This document shows positions 54,109 to 62,720 of a DNA stretch of 64,000 bases, in pieces. Below the pieces are notes generated by a model, which saw nothing but the letters and a program-made list of their open reading frames with translations, had not been told where the DNA came from and searched no databases. How positions within the stretch are numbered: the stretch's first letter is position 1; every line of letters starts with the position of its first letter. The DNA is from Haliscomenobacter sp. (GTDB lineage: Bacteria; Bacteroidota; Bacteroidia; Chitinophagales; Saprospiraceae): the NCBI GenBank assembly GCA_016707205.1, contig JADJHZ010000001.1, positions 310,001 to 374,000 on the forward strand, in the 5' to 3' direction. The translations under genes and the position numbers were made by a program.

Positions 54109-55440
54109 TCAGTTCTTAAAGTACGGCGCGGCATTTTTGCCTCCATTCTGAACGGTTTCCAGACGAGTTTTGAACTCATTGGAAATGTCCAGTTTATTCT
54201 CGCGTGCAAATATTTCCTTCAGAGCGATAAGGGTATTGACGTCGTTGGGGTCAAGGGCTTCCGCCCTTTGGAAATATGGAAGCGCTTTATCAAACTCGGC
54301 ATAAATACGGGTTTTCAGCTCTTCGTATTTCTTTAGCCCCTCTTTGGAGTAGTCGTCCGACAGGGCGTTCATCTGCTTGGTGAGTAACGCCGCCCGGTTG
54401 TAGTACAGCGCGCCGATCGAATAGATTGCATCCACGTATTTGGGATCCTTTTCGATCGCTTTGCCATAGTAATTCAGGGATTCGTTGAAGTATTCCTCCG
54501 ACTTGGCTTTGTCGCCGGCTTCATCTGACTTCTGATAAAGCTGGTCATATACATTGCCCAAAACGCTGTACAGGGAGACGTTGTCCGGTTCTTTAGCAAT
54601 AGCCTCTTTAAGCTCGGCCAACAGCTCGGCCAGTTTGCCGGTTTTGAGGTTGTGGTTAATCACGGCAAAGAGGATAGACACATCATCCGGGTAGCGTTGG
54701 CGGCCTTCCTCCAGGAATTTATATGCCTCATTGATGTCCTCATCGGCTTTTAGCTGATACATAGCCTCATATACTACCGGTTTGTCGAATTTGATAGCAT
54801 ACAGCTTTTCGAACAACATTTTGGCCTCCGGCTTCATGTTTGCATTCAAAGCGGCGAGGCCAGAGATATACATCTGATTTTGGTAGTCGGCTTCCACATC
54901 AAGGGAGCTTTTTTCCCCGTTGGCCTTAAGGATGTCGTGCGCTTCGATCACATCTTTAAAGCACTCAAACGCTTTGGCATATTCCTGGTCTTCGTACTGA
55001 AAGATACCCAGGTTGCTCAAATTGCTTTGCGCAAGTTGCACTCCCTTAAGGGCGTCTTTCTTCTCGAAACTTTTCACCGCCATATCCATGGCCTTTTTGA
55101 AAGCGACAAAAGCGTCGGCTGCCGGGTTATCTGCTTTGGGCAGCGCGTCCAAAGTTCCGAAGTTCAATTGGCGAACCTGGATAATTTGTGAAGCGATCTC
55201 GTTATAGATCTCCCCTTTCATTTGCCATGCGGGGCCGCTCGCTTTGCCTGCATCGGTGTTCATTACCCGGTCAATAGCCTCTTTGGCTTCAGTCAATTTC
55301 GGTTTGTTATTGGCCTGATCCAGGGTAAAGGCAGCCAGCGATTTTTTGGCGGTCCCCAAGTCTTTTTTAATATCCTCCTGAGCCGTCAGGCCGGAGCAAA
55401 CCATCAACAAGGACAAGGCCAGGAAAAACATTTTTTTCAT
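54109..55440 (-). CDS. exported tetratricopeptide-repeat protein
   Basis: From ATG 55438-55440 the protein has 443 residues. It has a signal peptide (MKKMFFLALSLLMVCSGLTA, cut near QED) and a long array of TPR-like helices (for example EEYFNESLNYYGKAIEKDPK and FDKALPYFQRAEALDPNDVN). TPR arrays bind protein partners; here the location is periplasmic. No partner is evident from the neighbours. The frame opens 17 codons further upstream but without an export signal. It lies 92 bases after gyrA on the same strand. Confidence 0.9.
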   Translation of the reverse strand: MKKMFFLALSLLMVCSGLTAQEDIKKDLGTAKKSLAAFTLDQANNKPKLTEAKEAIDRVMNTDAGKASGPAWQMKGEIYNEIASQIIQVRQLNFGTLDALPKADNPAADAFVAFKKAMDMAVKSFEKKDALKGVQLAQSNLSNLGIFQYEDQEYAKAFECFKDVIEAHDILKANGEKSSLDVEADYQNQMYISGLAALNANMKPEAKMLFEKLYAIKFDKPVVYEAMYQLKADEDINEAYKFLEEGRQRYPDDVSILFAVINHNLKTGKLAELLAELKEAIAKEPDNVSLYSVLGNVYDQLYQKSDEAGDKAKSEEYFNESLNYYGKAIEKDPKYVDAIYSIGALYYNRAALLTKQMNALSDDYSKEGLKKYEELKTRIYAEFDKALPYFQRAEALDPNDVNTLIALKEIFARENKLDISNEFKTRLETVQNGGKNAAPYFKN

Positions 55441-55532
55441 AATGTTTATTGTTTTGTTTATAGAGACGCAAATCTTCAATAAATAGCACAAAAAACTAAA
55501 AAACGGTTGGGTGAAAACGCGCTAAAATTTTG

Positions 55533-58012
55533 TTAAAGTTTTAGCTCTTCGATTTCATCTACTTCGCCGGAATCATATACCACGGTTACATCTGCAATAT
55601 CGTCCTCATCGTCGAGCCGTATAACCCGAACGCCTTGAGTAGCTCTACCCATGACGCGGATCTCGTTCACGGGCATCCGGATGACCAGGCCGCTCCGGCT
55701 GGTGATCATCAGGTCATCAGCGTTTTTTACGGATTTTATCGCCACCAAAGCGCCAGTTTTATCGGTCACCTGCATCGTTTTGACGCCCTTCCCTCCCCTG
55801 TTTGTTAGCCGGTAGTCGTCGACAGCAGAGCGTTTTCCATTTCCTTTTTCAGAAACGACCAACACCGTAGACTCCTCGTCGATGGCTTCGATACACACCA
55901 TGCCAACTACGGCATCCTTTTCATCGGCAAGCGAAATTCCCCGCACGCCGGCGGCAGAGCGGCCCATTGCCCGAACCGACCGCTCGTTGAACCGTACCGC
56001 AAATCCGCGGCGGCTGGCCATAAAGATCTCGTGGTTTCCGTTGGTGAGCCGGGCCTCCAGGAGTTGGTCGCCTTCATTGATGGTGATGGCATTGATCCCG
56101 CCGGAACGAGGCCGGGTAAAGGCTTCGACCAAGGTTTTCTTGATCACACCCAAACGGGTGCAAAAAACGATATAATGGTTTTTGGCGAATTCTTGGTCCG
56201 CCAAATTCTGTATAATAATGTAGGCTTTAACCTTATCCTCCTTGGGGATGGCCAGAATATTCTGGATGGCTCTTCCGCTGGCGTTTTTCGCCGCTTCCGG
56301 GATTTCATACGTGCGCAACCAATAACAACGCCCTGCCTCGGTGAATAGCAACAAGTAGTGGTGCGTATTGGCTACAAACATATGTTCTACAAAATCCGCA
56401 TCCCGGGTTTTGCTGCCGCGGGCGCCCCGCCCTCCTCTTCCCTGAAGGCGGAACTCCGACACCGGAGTGCGCTTGATATAGCCAAGATGGGAAATCGTGA
56501 TCACGACTTCTTCTTCCTTGATCATATCTTCTATGCTGATATCCCCTTCCGCCATCTCGATTTGGGTGCGGCGGGCGTCGCCATAATTTGCCTTTATCTC
56601 ATGGAGCTCTTCTTTGATGATCTCCCGTTGCAATTCCGGGCTGCCCAACACGGCCTTGAAGTGGGCAATTTTCTCCTGTAGCTCTTGGTATTCCTCGCGT
56701 ACTTTATCCCGTTCGAGTCCGGTAAGGCGCTGAAGGCGCATATCCAAAATGGCCTTTGCCTGAATTTCCGACAACCCGAAACGCTCCATCAACCCGCTGC
56801 GGGCCTCATCGACCGTCCGGGAACTCCGGATCAGGGAAATCACCTCGTCGAGGTGATCCAAAGCGATCAGGAGCCCTTCCAAAATGTGCGCGCGCTCTTC
56901 TGCCTTGCGCAACTCGTACTTGGTTCGCCGCACGACGACTTCCAAACGGAACAGCACGAATTCCTCAATCAGATCCTTGAGGTTGAGGGTCATCGGCCTT
57001 CCTCCAACCAACGCGACGTTATTGATCCCATAAGACGTCTGCAAGGGAGTGTACTTGTACAGCTTGCTGAGTACAACCTTTGCAATCGCGTCGCGTTTGA
57101 CCTCCACGACTACCCGCATCCCGTCGCGGTCCGATTCGTCGCGCACGTCGCTGGCGCCTTCCAGTTTCGTTCGTTGATCAACTCCCCGATTCGGGCAACA
57201 AGCGATGATTTATTAACCTGGTAGGGAATCTCGGTGATGATGATATTCTCCCTTCCTGTTTTGGTCGCTTCAATTTCCGCTTTTCCGCGGACTACTAGCC
57301 GGCCGCGGCCGGTTTCGTAGGCCTCCTGAATCCCTTGAACGCCGTAAATGATGCCGCCGGTAGGAAAATCAGGTCCTTTTACGTAGGCGCACAGTTCGGC
57401 GATCGTAATTTCCGGATTGTCGATTGTGGCAATGATGCCATCCACCACTTCATTCATGTTGTGGGGCATCATATTGGTCGCCATCCCGACCGCGATACCC
57501 GAGGCGCCGTTCACCAGCAGGTTGGGGAATTTGGCAGGCAGGACGGTAGGTTCTTCCAGAGAATCGTCGAAATTGAGGGTGAAATCGACGGTGTCCTTGC
57601 CGATGTCCGAAAGCATTTCGTCGCTGATCCGGCGAAGGCGGGCTTCGGTATAACGCATCGCAGCAGGGCCGTCGCCGTCTACCGAGCCAAAGTTTCCCTG
57701 GGGTTCAACCAGAGGGTAGCGCAGAGACCAATCCTGGGCCATGCGCACCATCGTATCGTAAACGGAGGTATCCCCATGGGGATGGTATTTACCCAGTACC
57801 TCGCCGACGATACGTGCGGATTTCTTAAATGGCTTGCTGTGGGAAACCCCCAAATCAGACATTCCAAAAAGCACTCTGCGCTGAACCGGCTTCAATCCGT
57901 CTCGGACATCCGGAAGCGCCCTGGAAACGATGACCGACATTGAATAATCAATGTAGGCCGACTTCATTTCCTCTTCGATATTAACGGGAACAATTTTTTG
58001 ATCTAATGCCAT
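55533..58012 (-). CDS. gyrA: DNA gyrase subunit A (one-base frameshift)
   Basis: GyrA carries the DNA-cutting tyrosine of gyrase. The corrected protein has 826 residues. The catalytic residue is Tyr121 (AAMRYTEARLRRISDEM). The quinolone region is HPHGDTSVYDTMVRMAQ, with Thr82 at the E. coli Ser83 position and Asp86 at Asp87. A GyrA-box-like LQGRGGRGARG and six-bladed C-terminal repeats favour GyrA over ParC. The frame breaks at 57165-57167; one more T (plus strand) restores INERKLEGASDVRDESDR. A broken gyrA is not viable, so this is almost surely a sequence error. The start MALDQKIVPVNIEEEMK is typical. Confidence 0.95.
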
Positions 58013-58270
58013 ACCCAGTTCTTGTTCTACAATCCATCAGGCAAGCCCAATAGAAACCTCTACGTTTTCCATTTTTGGCCCCTTTGTCTTTTGCTGTGCG
58101 AAATTACGAAAATCCCCTGGAACCCCGAACATTCTTGCCAGATTCTGCTGGAATTTCCCCAAGCTTTTAGCAGAACCAAAAACAAAACGCGACCTAACGC
58201 ATTATTACACATACACGGATGATGGAAAGGCAAGAAGTTCCAAACTTCTCCAGCATCCACATCCATTTGC
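58013..58270. other. gap between divergent gyrA and ubiE
   Basis: No gene is evident in these 258 bases. On the minus strand TAATTTCG (58108-58101) is one base off a -7 box and could serve gyrA. The plus-strand ORFs here show no recognisable content. Confidence 0.5.
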
Positions 58271-58304
58271 TTGAAGACAGAGACGAAGGATACGTATATA
58301 TTTG
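58271..58304 (+). promoter_or_regulatory. promoter of ubiE-porT
   Basis: TTG at 58271-58273, a 23-base spacer and TATATTTG at 58297-58304 match the consensus. It excludes the in-frame TTG at 58271 as start codon and supports ATG 58319. Confidence 0.72.
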
Positions 58305-58318
58305 CAAAAATATTTTCC

Positions 58319-59047
58319 ATGGAAAAAGAAATCAAGCCTTACCTGGCGGCCGAAAGCAAAAAGACCCAGGTTTCCCGGATGTTCGACAAAATCGCTCCTT
58401 ATTACGATTTTCTCAACCATTTACTTTCGCTGGGCATTGATGTCCAATGGAGAAAGCGGGCTATCCGGCAATTAGACCGAAAGGAAGGCCAAACGATTCT
58501 GGATGTAGCGACCGGTACTGCCGACCTGGCAATGGAGATCTACCGCCAGATCCGGCCCGAAAAGATCGTTGGCATCGATATTTCGAACGAAATGCTGGAC
58601 ATTGGCAGGGGGAAGATTAAGGCTAAGAACTGGCATTCCTGGATTGAGTTGCTGCAGGGGGACTCCGAAAATCTTCCTTTTGAAGACAATACCTTCGATG
58701 CCGTAACCGTTGCTTTCGGTGTGCGCAATTTTGAAAACCTGGAAAAAGGGCTTGCGGAGATGCGACGGGTGCTGAAACCGGGCGCCAAAATGGTCGTTCT
58801 GGAGTTTTCCAAACCCCGCCTATTCCCTTTCCGCCAAATTTTTAACGCCTACTTCAAATACCTGTTACCTTTAATTGGTCGTTTAACGTCCAAAGACCAA
58901 AGAGCGTATCAATATCTTTTTGAATCCGTTCAGGTATTTCCCGATGGGGAGGCGTTCCTGGATGTTTTATCCAAACAGGGTTTTAAAAACAGCCGATGCA
59001 TTCCACTAACTCTTGGCGTATGTTCGATCTACGTAAGTTCCAAATAA
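58319..59047 (+). CDS. ubiE: demethylmenaquinone/ubiquinone C-methyltransferase
   Basis: In Bacteroidota this enzyme (MenG/UbiE) makes the last step of menaquinone synthesis, methylating demethylmenaquinone. The 242 residues have the SAM motif ILDVATGTADLAMEIY, VGIDISNEMLDIGRGKI, the post-motif VAFGVRNFENLEKGLAEMRR and VLKPGAKMVVLEFSKP. KIAPYYDFLNHLLSLGID near the start is the family signature. The porT-like gene overlaps its end, an arrangement seen in many Bacteroidota, so the two are co-expressed. Confidence 0.96.
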   Translation: MEKEIKPYLAAESKKTQVSRMFDKIAPYYDFLNHLLSLGIDVQWRKRAIRQLDRKEGQTILDVATGTADLAMEIYRQIRPEKIVGIDISNEMLDIGRGKIKAKNWHSWIELLQGDSENLPFEDNTFDAVTVAFGVRNFENLEKGLAEMRRVLKPGAKMVVLEFSKPRLFPFRQIFNAYFKYLLPLIGRLTSKDQRAYQYLFESVQVFPDGEAFLDVLSKQGFKNSRCIPLTLGVCSIYVSSK

Positions 59048-59739
59048 TGCTTTCTCTGGCAATCCTGGCCCTTTCCGCTTCTTCTTTGTGGGGTCAAAAA
59101 TCCAGAGGGAATTACAACTTCCTGGAATTCAATCAAAAGCCTTATTATTTTGGCATTACCCTCGGGACCAATTCCTCCAGTTTCAAACCGTTCCGGTCCA
59201 AAGAATTTCTCTTAAGCGATGATATCCGGGTGGTAGAATCGGTCAAAGGGCCGGGGTTTAACTTGGGAATTGTGACCAATTTGAAGATTGGGGAATACTT
59301 TGACTTTCGGTTCTTGCCCACCTTGTCGTTTGCAGAGCGCAACATCAACTACGGCAAATCCAGCCGCCAATACCCCAACAGCCAACGAACGGTGGAGTCG
59401 GTTTTTGTGGAAATGCCTTTCCATATGCGGTATAAATCCGCGCCTTACCGCGACAAGCGCTTATTTGTAATCGCCGGGTTCAAGTATGGGTTTGACGTAG
59501 CCAGCGACTCCCGAAGCAAACAAGCCGAAACGTTGGTAAAGATTGCCCCCAACGACTTTTCCGTCGAGTACGGCGCGGGAGTCCAGATTTTTTTCCCTTT
59601 TTTCATCTTTTCTCCTGAGTTCAAGATTTCCCAAGGAATTGGGAACACCTTAATCTTCAATCCAAATCTGGAAGAGTCTACCGTTCTGGAAAAAGTATTA
59701 TCCCGTACCTTCACCATATCCCTTCACTTTGAGGGATAA
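59020..59739 (+). CDS. porT: PorT-like outer-membrane beta-barrel protein (T9SS-associated)
   Basis: The 239-residue protein has a signal peptide (MFDLRKFQIMLSLAILALSA, cut near WGQ) and alternating amphipathic strands of a small outer-membrane barrel (FRFLPTLSFAERNINYGK; KRLFVIAGFKYGFDVASD; FSPEFKISQGIGN; ending TFTISLHFEG). PorT is needed for type 9 secretion in Porphyromonas. The ubiE-porT order supports the call. Start 59020 gives a basic N-terminus; the alternative ATG 59047, fused to the ubiE stop as TAATG, would lack it. The end overlaps the convergent acpH by 16 bases. Confidence 0.85.
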   Translation: MFDLRKFQIMLSLAILALSASSLWGQKSRGNYNFLEFNQKPYYFGITLGTNSSSFKPFRSKEFLLSDDIRVVESVKGPGFNLGIVTNLKIGEYFDFRFLPTLSFAERNINYGKSSRQYPNSQRTVESVFVEMPFHMRYKSAPYRDKRLFVIAGFKYGFDVASDSRSKQAETLVKIAPNDFSVEYGAGVQIFFPFFIFSPEFKISQGIGNTLIFNPNLEESTVLEKVLSRTFTISLHFEG

Positions 59740-60326
59740 TCGCCGGCTGTAGCTTTCCAGTTTTTTACCGCAGCTTGAATCTCCGGGAAAAACTGGTTAA
59801 ACTCCTGGTCTATTTCCGGAAAAAACCGGTCCAACGTATCCATCACCCCATGGAGCAGTTCAGGCTTACTCGTCCGGGATTGAAGGCGCAAAAAAGCGTA
59901 ACTCAACCCCTCGGGCCGGGCATAGCTTTCCAGCCATCCACTTGCGGCCATCTTGGGCAGCCGCTGCTGTAAATCCGGAGGGTAAACAGGCGCGTATCGT
60001 TCCAGTGCCCCATAAATTTTCCGGGTAAAATCGGGAAAGGGCTCTTCGGAATAGCGATCCCAATTTAATGCCAAAAAATAATCGTGGTAAACATCCATGA
60101 CAACCGGAGCGTATTTCCCATGCAATGGATAGAGCCGCCGCACCCCCTGCAGCACCATGGGGTGCCTGTCGGTAAACCGGTCAATCTCCAGGTGAAGGTC
60201 AATACCTTCCCGCACCGGTCCGGGAAGCGCCTCCCGTTGAGGTTTCCTGAGATAATCGGCCAGAAAATTCCCGGCGATCCAGGCATCCTTTTCCTTAGCC
60301 AGAAAAAAATGGGCAAGAAAATTCAA
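59724..60326 (-). CDS. acpH: acyl-carrier-protein phosphodiesterase
   Basis: AcpH removes the 4'-phosphopantetheine group from acyl carrier protein. The 200 residues match the family in length. Signatures are MNFLAHFFLAKEKDAWIAGN with FLADYLRK, GIDLHLEIDRFTDRHPMVLQ and YAPVVMDVYHDYFLALNW. These carry the conserved His/Asp metal ligands of the HD-like fold. Its 3' end overlaps porT by 16 bases on the opposite strand. Confidence 0.93.
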   Translation of the reverse strand: MNFLAHFFLAKEKDAWIAGNFLADYLRKPQREALPGPVREGIDLHLEIDRFTDRHPMVLQGVRRLYPLHGKYAPVVMDVYHDYFLALNWDRYSEEPFPDFTRKIYGALERYAPVYPPDLQQRLPKMAASGWLESYARPEGLSYAFLRLQSRTSKPELLHGVMDTLDRFFPEIDQEFNQFFPEIQAAVKNWKATAGDYPSK

Positions 60327-60435
60327 AGGTTTACTAGTTCAAAGGTTCAAACGATCCAAGCGCTGGACAGCCAACAGGAAAAGGGCTTTTTTCATTAAAG
60401 CAGGAACGCCTGCGTCAAAGGTTATCGGTTTTGAT

Positions 60436-60443
60436 TATCTTTG
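60436..60443 (+). promoter_or_regulatory. -7 box upstream of ychF
   Basis: TATCTTTG lies 39 bases before the ATG of ychF. No TTG is found at the proper -33 distance. Confidence 0.5.
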
Positions 60444-60482
60444 CGGCGCTTTTTTCAAACCAGAATAACAAAAAACAAGCCC

Positions 60483-61580
60483 ATGGGTTTAAAGTGCGGC
60501 ATCGTCGGCCTCCCAAATGTAGGAAAATCTACTCTTTTCAACGCATTGACTTCGGCCAAAGCGCTGGCAGCGAACTATCCGTTTGCAACCAAAGAGCCGA
60601 ATATCGGCATCATCACGGTTCCGGACCCCCGACTGGACGAGCTGGCCAAGCTCGTCAACCCGCAGCGGATTATCCCCACTACTGTGGAGATCCTGGATAT
60701 TGCCGGCCTGATCAAAGGCGCCAGCAAAGGCGAAGGCTTGGGAAACCAATTCCTGGGAAATATCCGCGAAGTCGATGCCATTATTCACCTGGTGCGCTGT
60801 TTTGAAAATGAAAACGTGGTGCATGTCGACGGAAGCGTCGACCCGGTCAGAGATATGGAGATCATCGATCTGGAACTCATTCTGAAAGACATCGAAACCA
60901 CAGAAAAACGATTGGACAAATACCGGAAACAAGCTAAAAGCGGAAACAAAGAAGACCTCCGGGCGGTAGACCATGCCGACCGCATTCTGAAGCATCTGGA
61001 AAGCGAGAAACCCGCCCGTACCGTGGATCTGGACGACGAGGGGAAGGCCATTCTCCAGGAGATGATGCTGCTGACGAGCAAACCTATTCTGTTTGTGTGC
61101 AACGTAGACGAGGACTCCATCCTGACCGGAAACGAGCATACCAAGCGCCTGGAAGCCTCCTTAGCCGGGGAAAATCCCGAAATCATTTATGTGTCCGCCG
61201 GGATTGAAGCCGAAATTGCCGAACTGGAATCCAAAGAGGAGCGCGACGAATTCCTCACCGAACTCGGGCTGCATGAAGCCGGGGTGAACCGGCTCATCCG
61301 GGCAAGTTACCACCTTTTAGACCTGATCACGTACTTTACTGCCGGCGAAAAAGAAGTGCGGGCCTGGACGGTAACCAGGGGAGCCAAAGCGCCAGGAGCG
61401 GCTGGGGTGATCCATACCGATTTTGAAAAAGGCTTTATCCGGGCAGAGGTAATCAAGTACAAAGATTTTCTCCAGTACGGATCCGAAGCGGCTGTCAAGG
61501 AAGCGGGCAAGATGGCAGTCGAAGGCAAAGAATATGTAGTTGAAGACGGGGACATCATGCATTTCCGGTTCAACGTCTAA
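60483..61580 (+). CDS. ychF: redox-regulated ribosome-associated ATPase YchF (OLA1 family)
   Basis: YchF is an Obg-class P-loop protein that prefers ATP and binds ribosomes. The 365 residues start at ATG 60483 (MGLKCGIVGLPNVGKSTLFN). The G1 loop is GLPNVGKST; the G3 region is DIAGLIKGASKGEGLGNQF. The base-recognition loop is CNVDED in place of NKxD, as expected for ATP binding. The end has the TGS-like domain with AWTVTRGAKAPGAAGVIHTD and FEKGFIRAEVI. rluE follows after 9 bases. Confidence 0.96.
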   Translation: MGLKCGIVGLPNVGKSTLFNALTSAKALAANYPFATKEPNIGIITVPDPRLDELAKLVNPQRIIPTTVEILDIAGLIKGASKGEGLGNQFLGNIREVDAIIHLVRCFENENVVHVDGSVDPVRDMEIIDLELILKDIETTEKRLDKYRKQAKSGNKEDLRAVDHADRILKHLESEKPARTVDLDDEGKAILQEMMLLTSKPILFVCNVDEDSILTGNEHTKRLEASLAGENPEIIYVSAGIEAEIAELESKEERDEFLTELGLHEAGVNRLIRASYHLLDLITYFTAGEKEVRAWTVTRGAKAPGAAGVIHTDFEKGFIRAEVIKYKDFLQYGSEAAVKEAGKMAVEGKEYVVEDGDIMHFRFNV

Positions 61581-61589
61581 TTGGAACAC

Positions 61590-62179
61590 GTGGCGCGCTA
61601 TTTTGCGATGTATAAACCGTATGGAGTCCTCAGTCAGTTTACCCCGGAAGAGCCCGGGCAACAGACCCTTGGGGATGTTTATCCTTTCCTGCGTCGGTTT
61701 ACCCGGTGGGGCGGCTCGATTTAGACAGCGAGGGCTTGCTCTTGTTATCGGACGACCCGTTGCTCAACTCCCGTCTACTCGACCCGCGCAGACGCCATGA
61801 GCGCGCTTACTGGGTTCAGGTCGACGGCATTCCTTCTCCGGAAGCGCTGGACCAATTACGAACGGGTGTGGAAATCCGGGTCGGTAAAGCCCTTTACCGA
61901 ACGCTTCCCGCCGGAGCAGCCCAATTAGAAGAATCGCCTCAAGTCTCGCAGCGTATTCCTCCCATTCGGTTCCGAAAAGCGCTTCCGGTAAGCTGGTTAG
62001 AGATCCGCCTTGTCGAAGGTAAAAACAGGCAAGTTCGGAAGATGTGCGCCAAGGTGGGATTTCCCGTACTTCGCTTGATCCGCGTCCGGATGGAAGAGTT
62101 AAGCCTGGAAGGCCTCCAACCAGGAGAGGTGCGGGAAATGTCCAAAGAAGACGCATACCGGCAGTTGCGCATCCGCTAA
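61590..62179 (+). CDS. rluE: 23S rRNA pseudouridine synthase, RluE-like (one-base frameshift)
   Basis: RluE makes pseudouridine 2457 in 23S rRNA; the family is RsuA/RluB/E/F without an S4 domain. GTG 61590 starts the typical N-terminus MARYFAMYKPYGVLSQFT. The written frame ends at GGSI; adding one C at 61688-61689 gives FPASVYPVGRLDLDSEGLLL, where the catalytic Asp lies in GRLDLDSEG. LVEGKNRQVRKMCAKVGFPV with LRLIRVRM near the end is the second signature. Corrected length is 196 residues. It overlaps the convergent exonuclease gene by 4 bases. Confidence 0.92.
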
Positions 62180-62718
62180 TACTGCCATTCATCGAGGTAT
62201 TTAATAAAGATTTTGACCAGATTCATCGCGTCGTCGAGACCCCGGTGATGAATTCCGGAAAATTCAAATCCCTCCGTCTCAACGGCGTTTTTTAATCCGC
62301 GCATTTTTTTCAACCGTTTGAATTGGTGGTATTGCTGTTTCAGATTAATATGTACCTCCGCCCATTCCGACTCCAACCGATGCAATTCACAATCCTGGAT
62401 CAACAGGCGTTTGTCGAATCCTCCCCAGGAGCACAGCGTATAATCTTCGTCCCAAATACCGGCCCAATCCTGGAATTGCTCGATCACGGCGGGGAAGGTT
62501 TTTGCTCTTTCCACATCTTCCTGGCGTATGGAGGTCAATTCCTGGCAAAAGGCAGACAAGTAGGGACTAATGACCGGCCGGACAAACTTATTGAACACAT
62601 CCTCGACCTCTCCATAAGGGTTCACCTTATAAGCGCCAATTTCAATAATTTCCTGCACTTTGCCCGGAGGACTTCCCTCCCAGCAGGTAGCTTCCAGGTC
62701 GAATACGATAAAATTCAC
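62176..62718 (-). CDS. DEDDh 3'-5' exonuclease, ERI1/KapD-like
   Basis: The 180-residue protein is a compact exonuclease. Motif I is FIVFDLEATCWEG (Asp7, Glu9), motif II lies in LCSWGGFDKRLLIQDCE, and motif III is SGIHHRGLDDAMNLVKI, placing it in the DEDDh group. ERI1-like members trim RNA 3' ends; KapD limits sporulation in Bacillus. The target is unknown here. It begins 2 bases after the acyltransferase gene on the same strand and so is likely translated from the same mRNA. Confidence 0.92.
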   Translation of the reverse strand: MNFIVFDLEATCWEGSPPGKVQEIIEIGAYKVNPYGEVEDVFNKFVRPVISPYLSAFCQELTSIRQEDVERAKTFPAVIEQFQDWAGIWDEDYTLCSWGGFDKRLLIQDCELHRLESEWAEVHINLKQQYHQFKRLKKMRGLKNAVETEGFEFSGIHHRGLDDAMNLVKIFIKYLDEWQY

Positions 62719-62720
62719 CT

